DNA of 64,000 nt from Apus apus. Lineage: Eukaryota > Chordata > Aves > Apodiformes > Apodidae. Under the pieces are notes generated by a model that worked only from the letters and a program-made list of their open reading frames with translations, had not been told where the DNA came from and searched no databases. The position numbers and the translations under genes were made by a program. The stretch spans positions 144,508,858 to 144,572,857 of the forward strand of contig NC_067282.1 of assembly GCF_020740795.1 (NCBI RefSeq). The letters run 5' to 3'. Shown here one piece after another: positions 1-11,270 of the stretch (positions within the stretch are counted from its first letter, which is position 1; each line of letters starts with the position of its first letter).

Positions 1-2968
1 GAATTACGCCACTGAGTATATCCACCACTTTTGCCCTAAAAGGCAAACTTCTTCACAACGTGGTCACTGTCAGGAAAGGGTAATTTTTTAGGACTTTGTA
101 ATTTTGTACTTAAAAACAGTAATAAGTTTTTGTGTCTTGATTTCATCCAGTTTCTGTTCTTTCTCTCCTGCTTCTATCTTGTCTGCTGTTCTTATGCCTC
201 TACCTCCTCCTTTTTGTTCCATACAACAGTAGTTTTTTTTTGCTATTTTCTCTGCATCTCTTAGTTGAATCTGCTTTTAAATTATTCAAAAAATAATTTA
301 TCTAAAAGTTTGAATTCTGTGTTGAATCTAGTTCTTGATGCTGGCAGAGAAGTTCTCCAAATCCCTGTTTTAAAGAAATAAGGATAGGTGGAAGAGCTAT
401 AAAAAATAATGGCAAAACAATGCCACTGTTCTCTGTCAGGAAGAGGGCTGCTGCAGAGAAGCAGGAATTACCATTTTAAGGGAAAACTCACATTGTATTT
501 TTGGTAAGAAAAGGAACCACAACTGTCATAACATGACGGCACTAACTTCAAAGCAAGACGAAAGCTGAACTATTATAATTTAGTCCCTCAAAAAGGGCAT
601 TTGAGAACCACCCTCACTGTGCACTACCCAGATGTCCTAGGTCCCTTCCTTGAAAAAATACAAGTGCTCTATTATTAGTAAAGGGCAGCAGCAGCAGCCT
701 CTAGCAGAGCTGGGAGAGGAGTGCTGGCAGGGCTAGAAGGGTAGTGTCTGTTGCTGAATACATTTGCTAGCTCATCAGTGAGCCCAGCCAGGACTTGCAC
801 AGCTTTTGGGACTAGCAGTCTGAAGGGACAAATTCCATAAAGTTGCAGCAACAAAGCTGATCTGTGCTTTTTAAAGCAAAAACCCTTCATTTGAAACAGT
901 CAGAGAGCTCCCCATGGAAAACTAATTTATATATTTGAGTGATACATCACTCAGTTATGTGAACATTTCTCAGGAATGTAAATCTGGTAGCTAGTCTAAG
1001 TCTGTGATCTCACTGTGGTTTTTTAGCTTCTTCCCTGTTATAGGCAGAGGAAAAATTATATAAAGTCTATTAAAAGTGGCTATTTTTCTCACTGCTGAAG
1101 AAGAAACAGTAGCAAGATGAGCTGTAATTTTTCATCCAGATGGAGGAAATGTTTGTGACTGGTTTTAGCTCTTGGACCACAGACCATAGGCTTTGAAGGC
1201 TTGCAGTCCCATGCACCTCTCTCTCTAAAACATGAAGAAAAAAAATACTGGTTTCCTGTCTTCTAGTCAACAAGGCTGGTTTTGGTGATTGAGGCAGCCC
1301 AATCAATTAGAAATTTGGGGAATCAACTGAAAAACTTTAAATACCAAGTGGTAGGGAATGAAAAGCCAATGTACCCATTAAAGCATAGGACTCAGACTTT
1401 ATAGGTAGGGTCTCTGGACACCTGTGCTATACATACTTTATGCTGCATTGGAGTGGGGGACTCTAGCACATCTGTATGTCTTTTATGGGAAAAGGATTGC
1501 ATAGGGTAATAGAACAGTAGTGGCAGTTTATCAGTTGCAGTATTCTGCCAACAAAAAGATAGGAACCAGCCCTTTCTCCCACACTGTTTGCAGGAGCAAA
1601 GTTTTAACAAAAGGTTCTTAGTCTTGTGTGACTGAAATGGAAACCTGGACAGCTGTGATGCAAATGCAGGCTTGTGTGGTTCACAAACATGACTGCTGTG
1701 GTCCTCAGTGCTGCAACAGCAAAGAATATCTGGCCACAGCAACGGCAAGCACTAACACTACACAACACAGTAAGACTGCAACTTCCTGTGCATGCAGGTG
1801 TTTTTAGGCTGGAGTCCTTTTGGTGGAAACCCTCAAAAGCTCCAAAATGCTGAAGGAGCATTGAACCCTTTGTGGGGCTGTACAAACACCTCTATGGACC
1901 TTGCTGAAAGTGCTTTGCTGTGGAAGCTGATTTATTCTTGTACTTCAAAAAAAACCACAACAGAGGACAATGAGCCCTACATGAAGGCATTAGCATTCAG
2001 TGCTGGGCCCCACTGCTGCTCTGGAGTTCAGAGGGGAAGATCATGCACTTTTGTTATTGATGATGACTTGTTTCCAGCAGGGATACTGCTGTTGATAAAT
2101 TACTCAATACCATTTTCCAGTTCCCCACACTATATCTCTCTCCTCAGGGCTCCTTCTTTCCCCATTAATGTGCAGCCACTGTGACACGGGGCAGGGGAGC
2201 TGGTGAAACAGTCAGATTACCACAAGATGGGAGAGAGCAGGTGAAATTGTAAACAGCAACAGGCACAGAGAGGAGACATAAAGATGTGAACAAGTAGCTT
2301 TTGTTTCCAGCTACTAACAGTTTCAAGTTATTCTGGCAAGACCAAAATTGTAGCTAAATCAAACTGTATCACCAGGAATCCATTATTAATGGAGAAAAGA
2401 GAAATTGGCACCAATAGCATGCAAGAACTTCTGTGAGGTAACTGAGGGTTGGCTGGTGACAGATTCCACCTGGTCATTTGACTAAAAAAAGAGAGAATGC
2501 CAAATGCAGTGTGAAAGCAGCAAAGCAAAGCCAAGAGCCTGCGAAGTGTCCACTCACCAGGGCCCTCCTTGGGCCCTCGGCAGCAGGTCTCAGTGGCCTG
2601 GCTTCCCTCTGCTTCCGCCCTACTGGATTTCTGTCCTCAACTCAAGCACAAAAAAGCACTAGGTGCATAGTGAGGAGGAAGCAGGAACAAAGAAAGGTAA
2701 AGAAACCAAAAGACAGGGGTGGGGAAGAAACCAAAAGAGAGGGGTGGGGGAGAAACAAAAACATTTCAAAAGCCGAAGTATCAGTTCATCAAGAAAGAGT
2801 ATACATTGTCTTCTGTGTATACATACCCATCTCTCCCTCTGGAAATACAACATAACTCCCAGCTCTGTCCTTGGCAAACATCTTTCTTTTGTTGTCTCTT
2901 CATCTGCTATCTGGAGTTGACTGCTGGCACACTGTTTTCATAATGTGATTTGATTTGCCTGGTCGGGC
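1..2968. other. Intergenic, no gene seen
   Basis: AT-rich unique sequence downstream of MTPN. The longest open frames (up to about 130 codons at 1792-2184) have no family resemblance, no splice or promoter context and a composition expected by chance. A polypurine tandem repeat lies at 2701-2756. Confidence 0.6.
2701..2756 (+). repeat. 25-bp polypurine tandem repeat
   Basis: Two near-identical 25-bp units (AGAAACCAAAAGACAGGGGT plus GGGGA; the second has GAG for CAG) and the start of a third. The strand is almost all purine. Confidence 0.85.
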
Positions 2969-3224
2969 TATAAATATTTAGGTACAGGGACACTCACACT
3001 CTCATTCTGCTTATGAACCATGTCTAGTAACAGTCAAAGGCCCACTGCCTCCACCAGAGCCTCCAGGAGCCACAACAAATAAGTCATTGTGTGTTGGTTT
3101 GAATGTTCTGGTTCCCTTCAGCAGCAGCAGGTCCAGCAGCTTCAGCACCTGGATGTTGCCGAGGTTGAGGATCCTCTGAAGCTGTTACCACCAAAGCAGA
3201 GGAGAAAACGTGTTTAAGAATAAA
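2969..3224 (+). other. Exon-like stretch: TATA box, two short ORFs, AATAAA (unproven)
   Basis: TATAAATA at 2969-2976 is followed 44 bp later by an ATG (3020) opening a 20-codon frame, MSSNSQRPTASTRASRSHNK, which stops at 3082. An acceptor-like GTTCCCTTCAG ends at 3121. After it, an open frame reads QQQVQQLQHLDVAEVEDPLK, then LLPPKQRRKRV and TAA (3122-3217), with AATAAA at 3219-3224. The stretch is richer in CpG and GC than its surroundings. No donor joins the two frames coherently, because the first frame stops before the next GT. It could be a decayed small gene, an exon read on the minus strand, or chance. I do not recognise a family. Confidence 0.25.
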
Positions 3225-4020
3225 TCAACTTTCATCTTCACAAGTTCTTAGCAGGTAAAAAAGAAGGAAGAACGGAGCAAGAAAACCAACAGCAACTGAG
3301 GTGGATGAGATACTAAGATCTTCCAAGGACATGCAGATCTAGGCTCAGAAAAATGTTTGGGGCATGGAAAAGCAATTTTTTGATACTCCCAGTGAGGATC
3401 TCTGAACTAGATCCCCAGAACTACTTCTACAGGCCCTGGTGAACTCAGTAGCTCTGTGTAATTTTTTTTATTTAAGGCACTGTGAAGACGAGGTTAGTAT
3501 CATTATTCCCAGTTTATGGATGAGGAAATTGAAGCACAAGGAGCAGAGATGACCCAGCAACAAGCTCGCTCAAGCTTCTTCTACTTTCTTGTGTAAACAA
3601 AGGAGAGAATTATGCCATTCAGGGTTAGGCACACACAACCCAAACTCCTTTTAGTTGGTTCATCAGCAACAAAAACTGCAGTGTCATCAGTACTGCTAAT
3701 ATTTTCTGAAAGGTTTGAAAATATGGATAAAATGTTTTCTAAAAATCACGTTAGTGGATAAAATATATATATATTAAAAAATAATAAAAAACTCGGGGAC
3801 TTAAAACTTTCCAACCAAGTCAGAAACAGACAGCTAATGCTTATACATCAGCTGAGAAGGAGTGGAGTACAGTCCTGTACCAGTTACAGAATTTAATTTA
3901 ACAATTTAAAAGAGAAATGCAAGGTAGGGTGTTCTCATTTAGTCCATGGTTTTATTCTGCAGCAACACTATGAATGTAGGAATCCCAAGATGTGCTGATC
4001 TCCCTGCAGAGTTGTGGCTT

Positions 4021-4103
4021 AGAGGTGAGAGACAGAGAGCTTAGAGAGGGAAAGCTTAGAGACAAAGAGCTTAGAGCTGGAGAGCTTAGAGACAGAGAGC
4101 TGC
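4021..4103 (+). repeat. Degenerate short tandem repeat, AGAGCTTAGAGACA-type
   Basis: Five or so imperfect units built from GAGAGCTTAGAGACAGAGAG, with unit lengths drifting around 16-20 bp. The strand is purine-rich. Confidence 0.8.
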
Positions 4104-5688
4104 TTGGTGCAAACTGTTCTTTCACCAGATTCTGAGTGTTGCTGGCCTTTATTGTACTGGTTGTTTGGTTTCACTTGCCTCTTATCATAGAAGATATCGG
4201 AAGAGTGTTACCTACTCTAGTAGTTATACATGATGTATAAACAGGATCAGAACTTTCAAAAGTTGTATTCTTAATCTATTTTTTTTTCTGGTGTGCAAGG
4301 TGAAAAACAGACACATTTCTGACAATGAGTGCAAGTCAGCTGATTCAGAACTGGAGACAGACTTTAGTTAGGGCACTTAATCTTCAAAAAACACCATTAT
4401 CTCAATGTCATATCATTGCTCTAGGATATTTTCCAGAATGACATATGGGTTTGAAGTTACATATATAAATATATATACACACACACATTTCTTTCTTAGA
4501 ATGGGTTCTCTATTTACACACTGTATATATGCCAAGAAAAGCATTCATTAGTGAAGATGCAAATGCTGAAAAATGAGTGGAAATTGGGGACGTCATCGCT
4601 AGGGCTCTACTGCTTAATGCCAAGCTGGAAGAGGGATTTCAATTTCCAGGTAATGCTAATGGTGCAGAAAGGGGTGTCTTAAGTGAAAGGACTCTGGGGA
4701 GCAGCAGAAGTGGGTAGGGTGTTGGAGACACAATGAGGTTGCTTCTTCTAAAACCTCTTAAATTAAATCACAATTGTTTTAACACCTGTAACAGATTCTG
4801 CAGTTGTGACCGGAATGAACAACCTCCTCACTGTTTACATCTCCTGAAGGTAACAGTGCAAACAACTCACTTTAATGTGGTTTCGACTATAAAGGTATAA
4901 CCTTGGACGATACACAGCAATACTCCCACAGAGAGATGCTGTGATATTGACATGCTAATTCTGGTGTCCTGCCAGGGAGGAGTTGAATCAATTTTTAGGA
5001 AAACAAAGAGAGAGGTAATTGCACAATATGCAAAGGCTTTTGTAATTTTATTTAAAGGCTGAAGAATTCCCAGGGTTTTACTTAAGCAGGGAGACAACGG
5101 GCGAAGCTATTTGAAATGCACAGAGGCATTAGTGCAGAATGGGAAATGAACTAACAGGAGCTATAGGTCAGTGAAGGTTGCAACAGAGGAAAAAAAAAAA
5201 AAAAGGAAAACCCAGATAATTATCCTTACTTTTCTAATTAACCCTTGCCTTCAGTTTCTGCCCAGCTTTCCAGCCCTGAGGGAGAATGTGTTTGCTAGAT
5301 AGATGCCAGGTGATCCAGTTCAAGGTGTCCCATCACTTCTGAAGCAGAAACAAATTGCCTGAACTTGAGAACAAGTTGGCAACAACAAAATCAGCTGTCA
5401 CTTGTTATTTTTAGATCAAGAGAATGAGATATGTGACCACAAAGGAAACCCCACCTGCACGCTTAATTTGTAAGTCTGAGGACACTTCTTTTCTCTTAAA
5501 AGGCACCACTCCCCTATGTAAGATTATTTTTACAGGCTTTCAGAAAGTCAAGCTGCCCTCAGCATGCCTGTGCAAAGTCTCTATTGAGTAATACTGAAAC
5601 TTAAGTTTAGAAGCCAGCCCTTGCTGGTCTTCATAAAAGACAATCTGCAGAAATGTGCTTCTTTATGCTTTTTAACTGTCCTACATAT

Positions 5689-5721
5689 TTTGGTAAATTA
5701 TGTGACACATAATTTACCAAA
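5689..5721. repeat. 33-bp near-perfect palindrome
   Basis: The left arm TTTGGTAAATTATGTG (5689-5704) is exactly complementary to the right arm CACATAATTTACCAAA (5706-5721), with a single A at the centre. It lies 80 bp from the CR1 copy that starts at 5804. Confidence 0.9.
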
Positions 5722-5803
5722 TCCATGTTAGGGAGGAACCAGCTAAGCTGCAGTTAAAGGGGCAGTCATATGTTGATCTAATCTCCACTACTACCAGTCA
5801 CCA

Positions 5804-6660
5804 TAGAATCACAGAATCACAGAATGGTTTGGGTTGGAAGGGACCTTAAAGATCATCTATGTCCAACCCCTCTGCCATGGAGAGGGATGCCTCCCACTAG
5901 ACCAGGTTTCTCAAAGTCCCATAGAAGCTGCCCTTGAACACTTCCAGGGAGGGGGCACTCACAGCTTCCTAGGCAACTAATTCTAGTGCCTCATCACCCT
6001 CACAGAAAACAATTTCTTCCTAATATGTAATGTAAATCTACCCTGCTCTAGTTTAAAGCATTATTCCTCATCCTATCTCTATTTGCCCTTACAAAAAGTC
6101 CTTCCCCAGCTTTCTTGTAGGCCCCTTTCAGGTACTGGAAGGTGGCTGTAACATCTTCCTGGAGCCTTCTCTTCTCCCAGCTGAACGACCCCAACTCCCT
6201 CCGCCTGCATTCATAGGAGAGGTGCTCCAGCCTTCTGATTACCTTTGTGGCCCTTATCTAGACTTAGTCCAATAGCTCCACATCCTTCTTGTGTTGGGGG
6301 CTCCAGAACAGGACACGATTTTCCATGTGGCGTCTCACAAGAGCAGAGTAGAGGGGGAGAATCACTTCCCTTGACCTGGTGGCCATGATTAATTAATTTT
6401 GATACAGCCCAGGACATAGTTAGCTTTCTGGACTGCAAGCTCATGTTGAGCTTCTCATCGACCAGCACCTCCAAATCCTTTTCCTCAGGGCTGTTCTCAA
6501 CCCATTCTCTGTCCAACATGTATTTGTGCTTGGGATTGCTGCAACCAAGGAGCAGAACCTTTCACTTGACCTTGTTGAACTTCATGGGGTTGGCATGGGC
6601 CCACCTCTCAAGCCTGTCATGGTCCCTCTGGATTATATCCCTTCCCTTTCAGTCGGTTCA
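5804..6660 (-). mobile_element. CR1 LINE, 5'-truncated copy with 3' end
   Basis: The plus strand starts with AGAATCACAGAATCACAGAATGG followed by TTTGGGTTGGAAGGGACC, the reverse complement of the avian CR1 3' terminus. The minus strand encodes decayed CR1 ORF2 C-terminal sequence, with SPEEKDLEVLVDEKLNMS recognisable around 6490-6440. Frames are broken and no intact protein remains. The copy is truncated inside the reverse transcriptase region near 6660. Confidence 0.92.
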
Positions 6661-9600
6661 TAAAATCTTCCAGCACCATGAGAAGTATATTCTGAATCAG
6701 GATTTTAAAAAAGTTTTCATGTTGCACCTAGTCTCTGACATAACATGGAAGTAATTCTTACATGTCACAGAACATCAGAAAGGGACATGAAGCCATTGAT
6801 GATACAAGTTATTTACAGCTGTCCATTTCTCAATAATTCCTCCTAGCCAAAGCCTCCTGGAAAAAAATAATTTTCTTTGCCATAGGTCATACACTAAATC
6901 TACAAAGCAGAAGGAATGATGCAAAAATTAAATCCTTACATTACACTGAAGTGTTTCCCTGCTTGAGGAAGATGTGTTACATCCACAGCAAAAGAACAAG
7001 CAATTGATCACTGTGTGTTAAGGGACAGGATGGGGCTGCTGAATTAGTACGGAGCTGGAGTGTTCCTTCTCCTGCCAGGAAACAAAGCTGCATTTCACAG
7101 GTGTCATGTATAATGTGAGACAAGATTTGTATCCGAGGACAGGTCTTCAATGAAATTCATTTTCCTGATCTATAAATCATGATGAAATGACTAGAGGTCT
7201 CCAGCAGCCAGTACCTTACCTTCTCAGCCACATATGCATTCCAAATGCCAAATGCAAAGTGAGCAGCAAAACACCTTCTTGTTTCCTTTATCATAACTGA
7301 TTCATGTGGGATATGGCACATACAGTCACCCAAAGAGCCATGGAAAATGCAGAACCTGTGACCAGAAAGCTGCTACAGAGCTGTGATGTTGCCAGAGGGT
7401 CTGTCTCTTTAAAAGTGTTTCACTTGCCTGAAGTCTTCACAAGAGACATAAATGGTGTCATTTGAAATCCTGTTCAAGGGCAGGCCTTTCCTAGGACTAA
7501 GGCTCTCTTTGCAAGTAAGAGTTTGTTACGAAATAAAATTAGAACAAAAACATTAAAAACCCAACAACCAACCCTGTGCTAGGTCATGCAGCTGTGGTTG
7601 TATGACCTATACAGGACTTTGTGTTAGAGACCTGTTAGTTCTCCAAAGGCTTCAAACTGATTATTTTGGGCAAAACTACAAAATAATGTAACAGGAAGCT
7701 GAATTTAAGTTGCACCTTAATCCTTACCTTTTCTAAATGTTGAGTCCTTTAACAATATTCTTTAATGTTATGTTTAGGGAATTTGATTAAGTATCTAAAT
7801 GTCATGCTTGCTTTCTGAATCCAAGTATTTTCTTTAATCCATACTTAGCCTGCAACCACTTTAATAATAGCATTTAAATAATTCATTTCACACTTGCATG
7901 GCTCCACATGATTCTTCTTGGAGCTGTCATCCAGAGTCACACAGTCCGACCCACTCCTTTGCAACAGCCCTGGTGTCTCTGCCACCAGGAGCCAGAAGTG
8001 TTGCCTGGCATCCTCCTCAAAAGTCAAGTTTTCGTGGGCTTAGATGTTCAGCACTTTGTAGTCCTCTCCTCAGTCTGTCACACTAGCACCAACATCTGAC
8101 CAGAGAAGGGAGCAAGAGTAAACAACCTGAGGCAGGGAAAGGAGTAGAATTATTAGAGGCCTAAACAAGACAATTGGAAAGTTTTATCTTAGAAAGTTCT
8201 GTCTCCTTCCATTTCAGCCTTTTGTGATGTATCCTGAAGTTCCCAGATGTGACTGGCTCATGGGAAGGGACAGCTAAGTTACTTAAAATATTTTGAAACT
8301 GGCTTTTAAGTCATTCATAAACATTTGATGCTGTAGTGGATGGCAATGGCAGCACTCAAAAGGAGCTTTATCCACTATTCCAAAAAACAAAGCAAGGAGA
8401 CAGCAAAATGAAAGAAGCTAATTTTTAAATAACTTTTTTTTTTGCCATAGCTGTTTGCTCCTGAGCTGCTTATTTCCAGCACTGGCTGGAATAAGAAGTG
8501 CTGAAATACATACAAAATAAGCTACGCTATTTCTAGACAAGCCAAAAATACCTGGAAACCAAGGCTTAGCAAGCAACACTGTTCTCAGTAAATTCAGATT
8601 AAGATTAAAATCAGATTCAGCTTTTGGGAACCTTACTCAAATGAAACCTCCAAGCCAACCAAAGTTTCCCTATTGTCAGATATTCCACTCAAAATCATGA
8701 CAGTGGTGAAACTTCATGCAAAGACAACCCAAGATCCACCTGCATAGAAAAATATCTGACACTACAAACATAGAGATTCTTCTTCAGACCAAAATATGAG
8801 TTGTTTTATATGTAAATTATGAACAGAGCCCATGTAGTTTTTCATACAGCTAACAGAGTTATTGAAATAAAGCAAAATCTTCTTTCACCTACAGGAGTAA
8901 AAATAATTAATTGAATACCTGGTGAAATAATAATAACAACAATAACGTTTTTTTCAATATTATATCTTTTTAAAAGCAAGACATTATTTTACATCTCTCA
9001 ATGCCCCCACAGGGCCCTTCTGCAAGAGCAAACTAAATGTGTCCAAGGTAACAGGAAGCCAAAACACCATCTTGGGATAGACAAAGTACCTATGGTACCT
9101 TTGAGATTTTCTGTGTGAGTTTTTAAGAGAGCTCTCTAAAAATGAAAAGGGCATATCCCATAATAACTGAAACAGAGAACTTTAATTTCAGAGCCATGAG
9201 ACATATAATATCACAGCATTAACTATTCAATATGAGGCTATATAGAACAGTTCAATAAATGATGAAATAACTTCTCAAGATACCAAACCAAGAATACTGG
9301 AAAAATACATTCTCTTACACGGATCAGCCACTAACTTACAAGTCAGCTGTCAAAGGCCAAAATGCTCTCACCTCACTGAAGACTGTATGTGTATATCAAG
9401 GGTTTCATAACCATTTTTCCTAGGTTATGGGAAATGGGTTTCCCATTTTTCCCTTTTCCTCCCTTTTTTCCCTGTCTCTCAATTGATCCTCATCTGCTTT
9501 GTCAGCCTCAGTAAGAAGAAATCTGTAATAAAAATTACTCTGAGAGCTAGATGATGCAGATCATTTGCTGTGTATCATGTGTGGCATGGAACATGTACAA

Positions 9601-10019
9601 TAAAAAGCTGCATTTTATCACATCAAGACATTACAGTTGTTACAGCCAAGTACAGCACAGGAGATCTTTGTTCCAGGAAGGAAAATGTCATAGCAATGAT
9701 GCTTGTTGGGTGTTGAAACAAGTGTTTTAAGAGTAATCAGTTGACAAGTAAGGTAAGATGCTTATTTTAAGTACAGTTAAAAAGTCTTGCAGATTCAAAG
9801 CTTTATCATGTTTCCAGGCATTCCATTTATCTTTTATAACTAAATAAAAAACTAGGAAGTATAGAAGAAAAGGTGTGGATTTGTGCACAGTACAACCAAG
9901 TTAGGAATTAACTGATCTTTTGTTGCAAGTACAGCCAAAACGACCTTTCTGATTGTTCATAGCTGATCTTTTTCTCCCTAATAATGTTGGAATAGCTCAA
10001 GGAAGCCACTTCTATGGTT
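6661..10019. other. Intergenic, no gene seen
   Basis: Unique AT-rich sequence. The only structure noted is a short hairpin-like palindrome at 9427-9446 within a pyrimidine-rich patch. Confidence 0.6.
9427..9446. repeat. Short palindrome with 4-nt loop
   Basis: ATGGGAAA and TTTCCCAT arms flank TGGG. It sits in a run of TTTCCC-like blocks continuing to about 9475. Confidence 0.8.
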
Positions 10020-10480
10020 GATGTACTCATTGATCTTGGAGCCCCTTGAGGATATGATATTTATTTGTAACCAGGGTTGCCTTTCAGATTTCTATATTGT
10101 ATTATTTGAGAAACAAATATCCAGACACCTTCTGGATTGTTTGTATGTCTTGTGGGGTGGTTGAAGTCCCTCATGAGGACCAGGGCTTCTTCCAGTTGCC
10201 TGAAATAGGCCTCACCTACTTCCTTCATTACCCATGTTGATTTTTAATCCTGACCTATAAGCTCTTGGCTGTCTTAACATCCATCCTATGGTAGAGCTAC
10301 ATGCATTCCCACTGCTCTCTCATAAAAGGCAACTCCCCATCTCACCATGCTGGTCTGTCTTTCCTAACAACCAGTACCCACCCATTGCAGCACATCCCTG
10401 TGATGCCAGTGAGATCATAGCTCCCCAATTACTCGCAGACAAGTACTGCCTCCTGTTCACTCCCCATGATGCCTAGGGCT
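10020..10480 (-). mobile_element. CR1 LINE fragment, ORF2 endonuclease region
   Basis: The minus strand carries decayed pieces of the CR1 endonuclease: RQLEEALVLMRDFNHP, near 10200-10155, matches the usual RQLEEA...ALVLMGDFNHPDICW block with a deletion and G-to-R change. Upstream, at about 10440-10400, is a remnant of the region that normally reads YDLIGITETWW. There are many frame breaks. The sequence at 10480-10780 may belong to the same element but I cannot show it. Confidence 0.7.
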
Positions 10481-11175
10481 CCTCTGGAGTAACCGGATTT
10501 AATTCCCATCACTGATACCTCTGCAAATAGTTTGCAGCCCCAGTATCTGAAATGTGTGTACTGTGTCTTTGCTTTTATCTGGGGAGAACCTGAACAGCTA
10601 ACACTGAAATAGAGTGGCCACATGTATCTTCCCACGCACCATGAAAAATGGATGCTTTTGAAACCTTCTTCTGCCTCTGCTTCTTCACCTCCTCTTACGT
10701 TTTTGTCTGTGTCATGGAACATAATCTTTGAAAGTAAATTGTATAACCCCATTAACCTATCTCTGATCATTCTGCAGAATTAAGCAGGTGACTGCAAACA
10801 GTTAAGCCACCGTGGTTTGCCAGGGACTTGTTCAGTGGCTGAGCTATAGAAGCAGACAACAGTTGTGGTCCTGGCCACTTACAGTTGCAAAGTGCTACTT
10901 AATCGCCGTGATCTTTTCAACTGTAAAATGGACAACCTGGATTAAAAATGGAAGCGCATCTGGGACAGACCAAGTATGCACCAAAGAAGTGTGGCCAGCA
11001 GTTTAAGAGAGGTAATTCTCCCCCTCTACCATTCTACAATACACAAAAAACTATAATCATCAGGAAAAATCCTCTGAATTTAATTTATTTTCTGTGTGTA
11101 TGAATTCAAACAATGAATGGATAAAATGCTAGATTTCCCTCAAAATGCATCATATAATCTGAATTATCCTATGGC

Positions 11176-11270
11176 TCTAAGGGATGTCAGAAGATCTAGT
11201 CCAACCTCCATGAGAAACTTCAAGCTTCAAGCTACAAGCAGAAGCAGATGCAGCTTTGCAACCAGGAGGG
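11176..11270 (-). mobile_element. Possible short CR1 3'-end remnant
   Basis: The plus strand GATCTAGTCCAACCTCCATG resembles the reverse complement of old CR1 3' ends (ATCTAGTCCAACCTCC). The match is short and fades quickly, so this is a weak call. Confidence 0.4.

Larger units (their letters stand above)
3225..5803. other. Intergenic, no gene seen
   Basis: Unique AT-rich sequence with a GAGCTTAGAGACA-type tandem repeat (4021-4103), a TA/CA dinucleotide patch near 4461-4490, a poly-A run near 5189-5203 and a palindrome at 5689-5721. Confidence 0.6.

Noticed and set aside
1792..2184. 130-codon plus-strand open frame
   Set aside because: No recognisable domain, no splice or promoter support, and overlapping frames on the other strand; consistent with chance.
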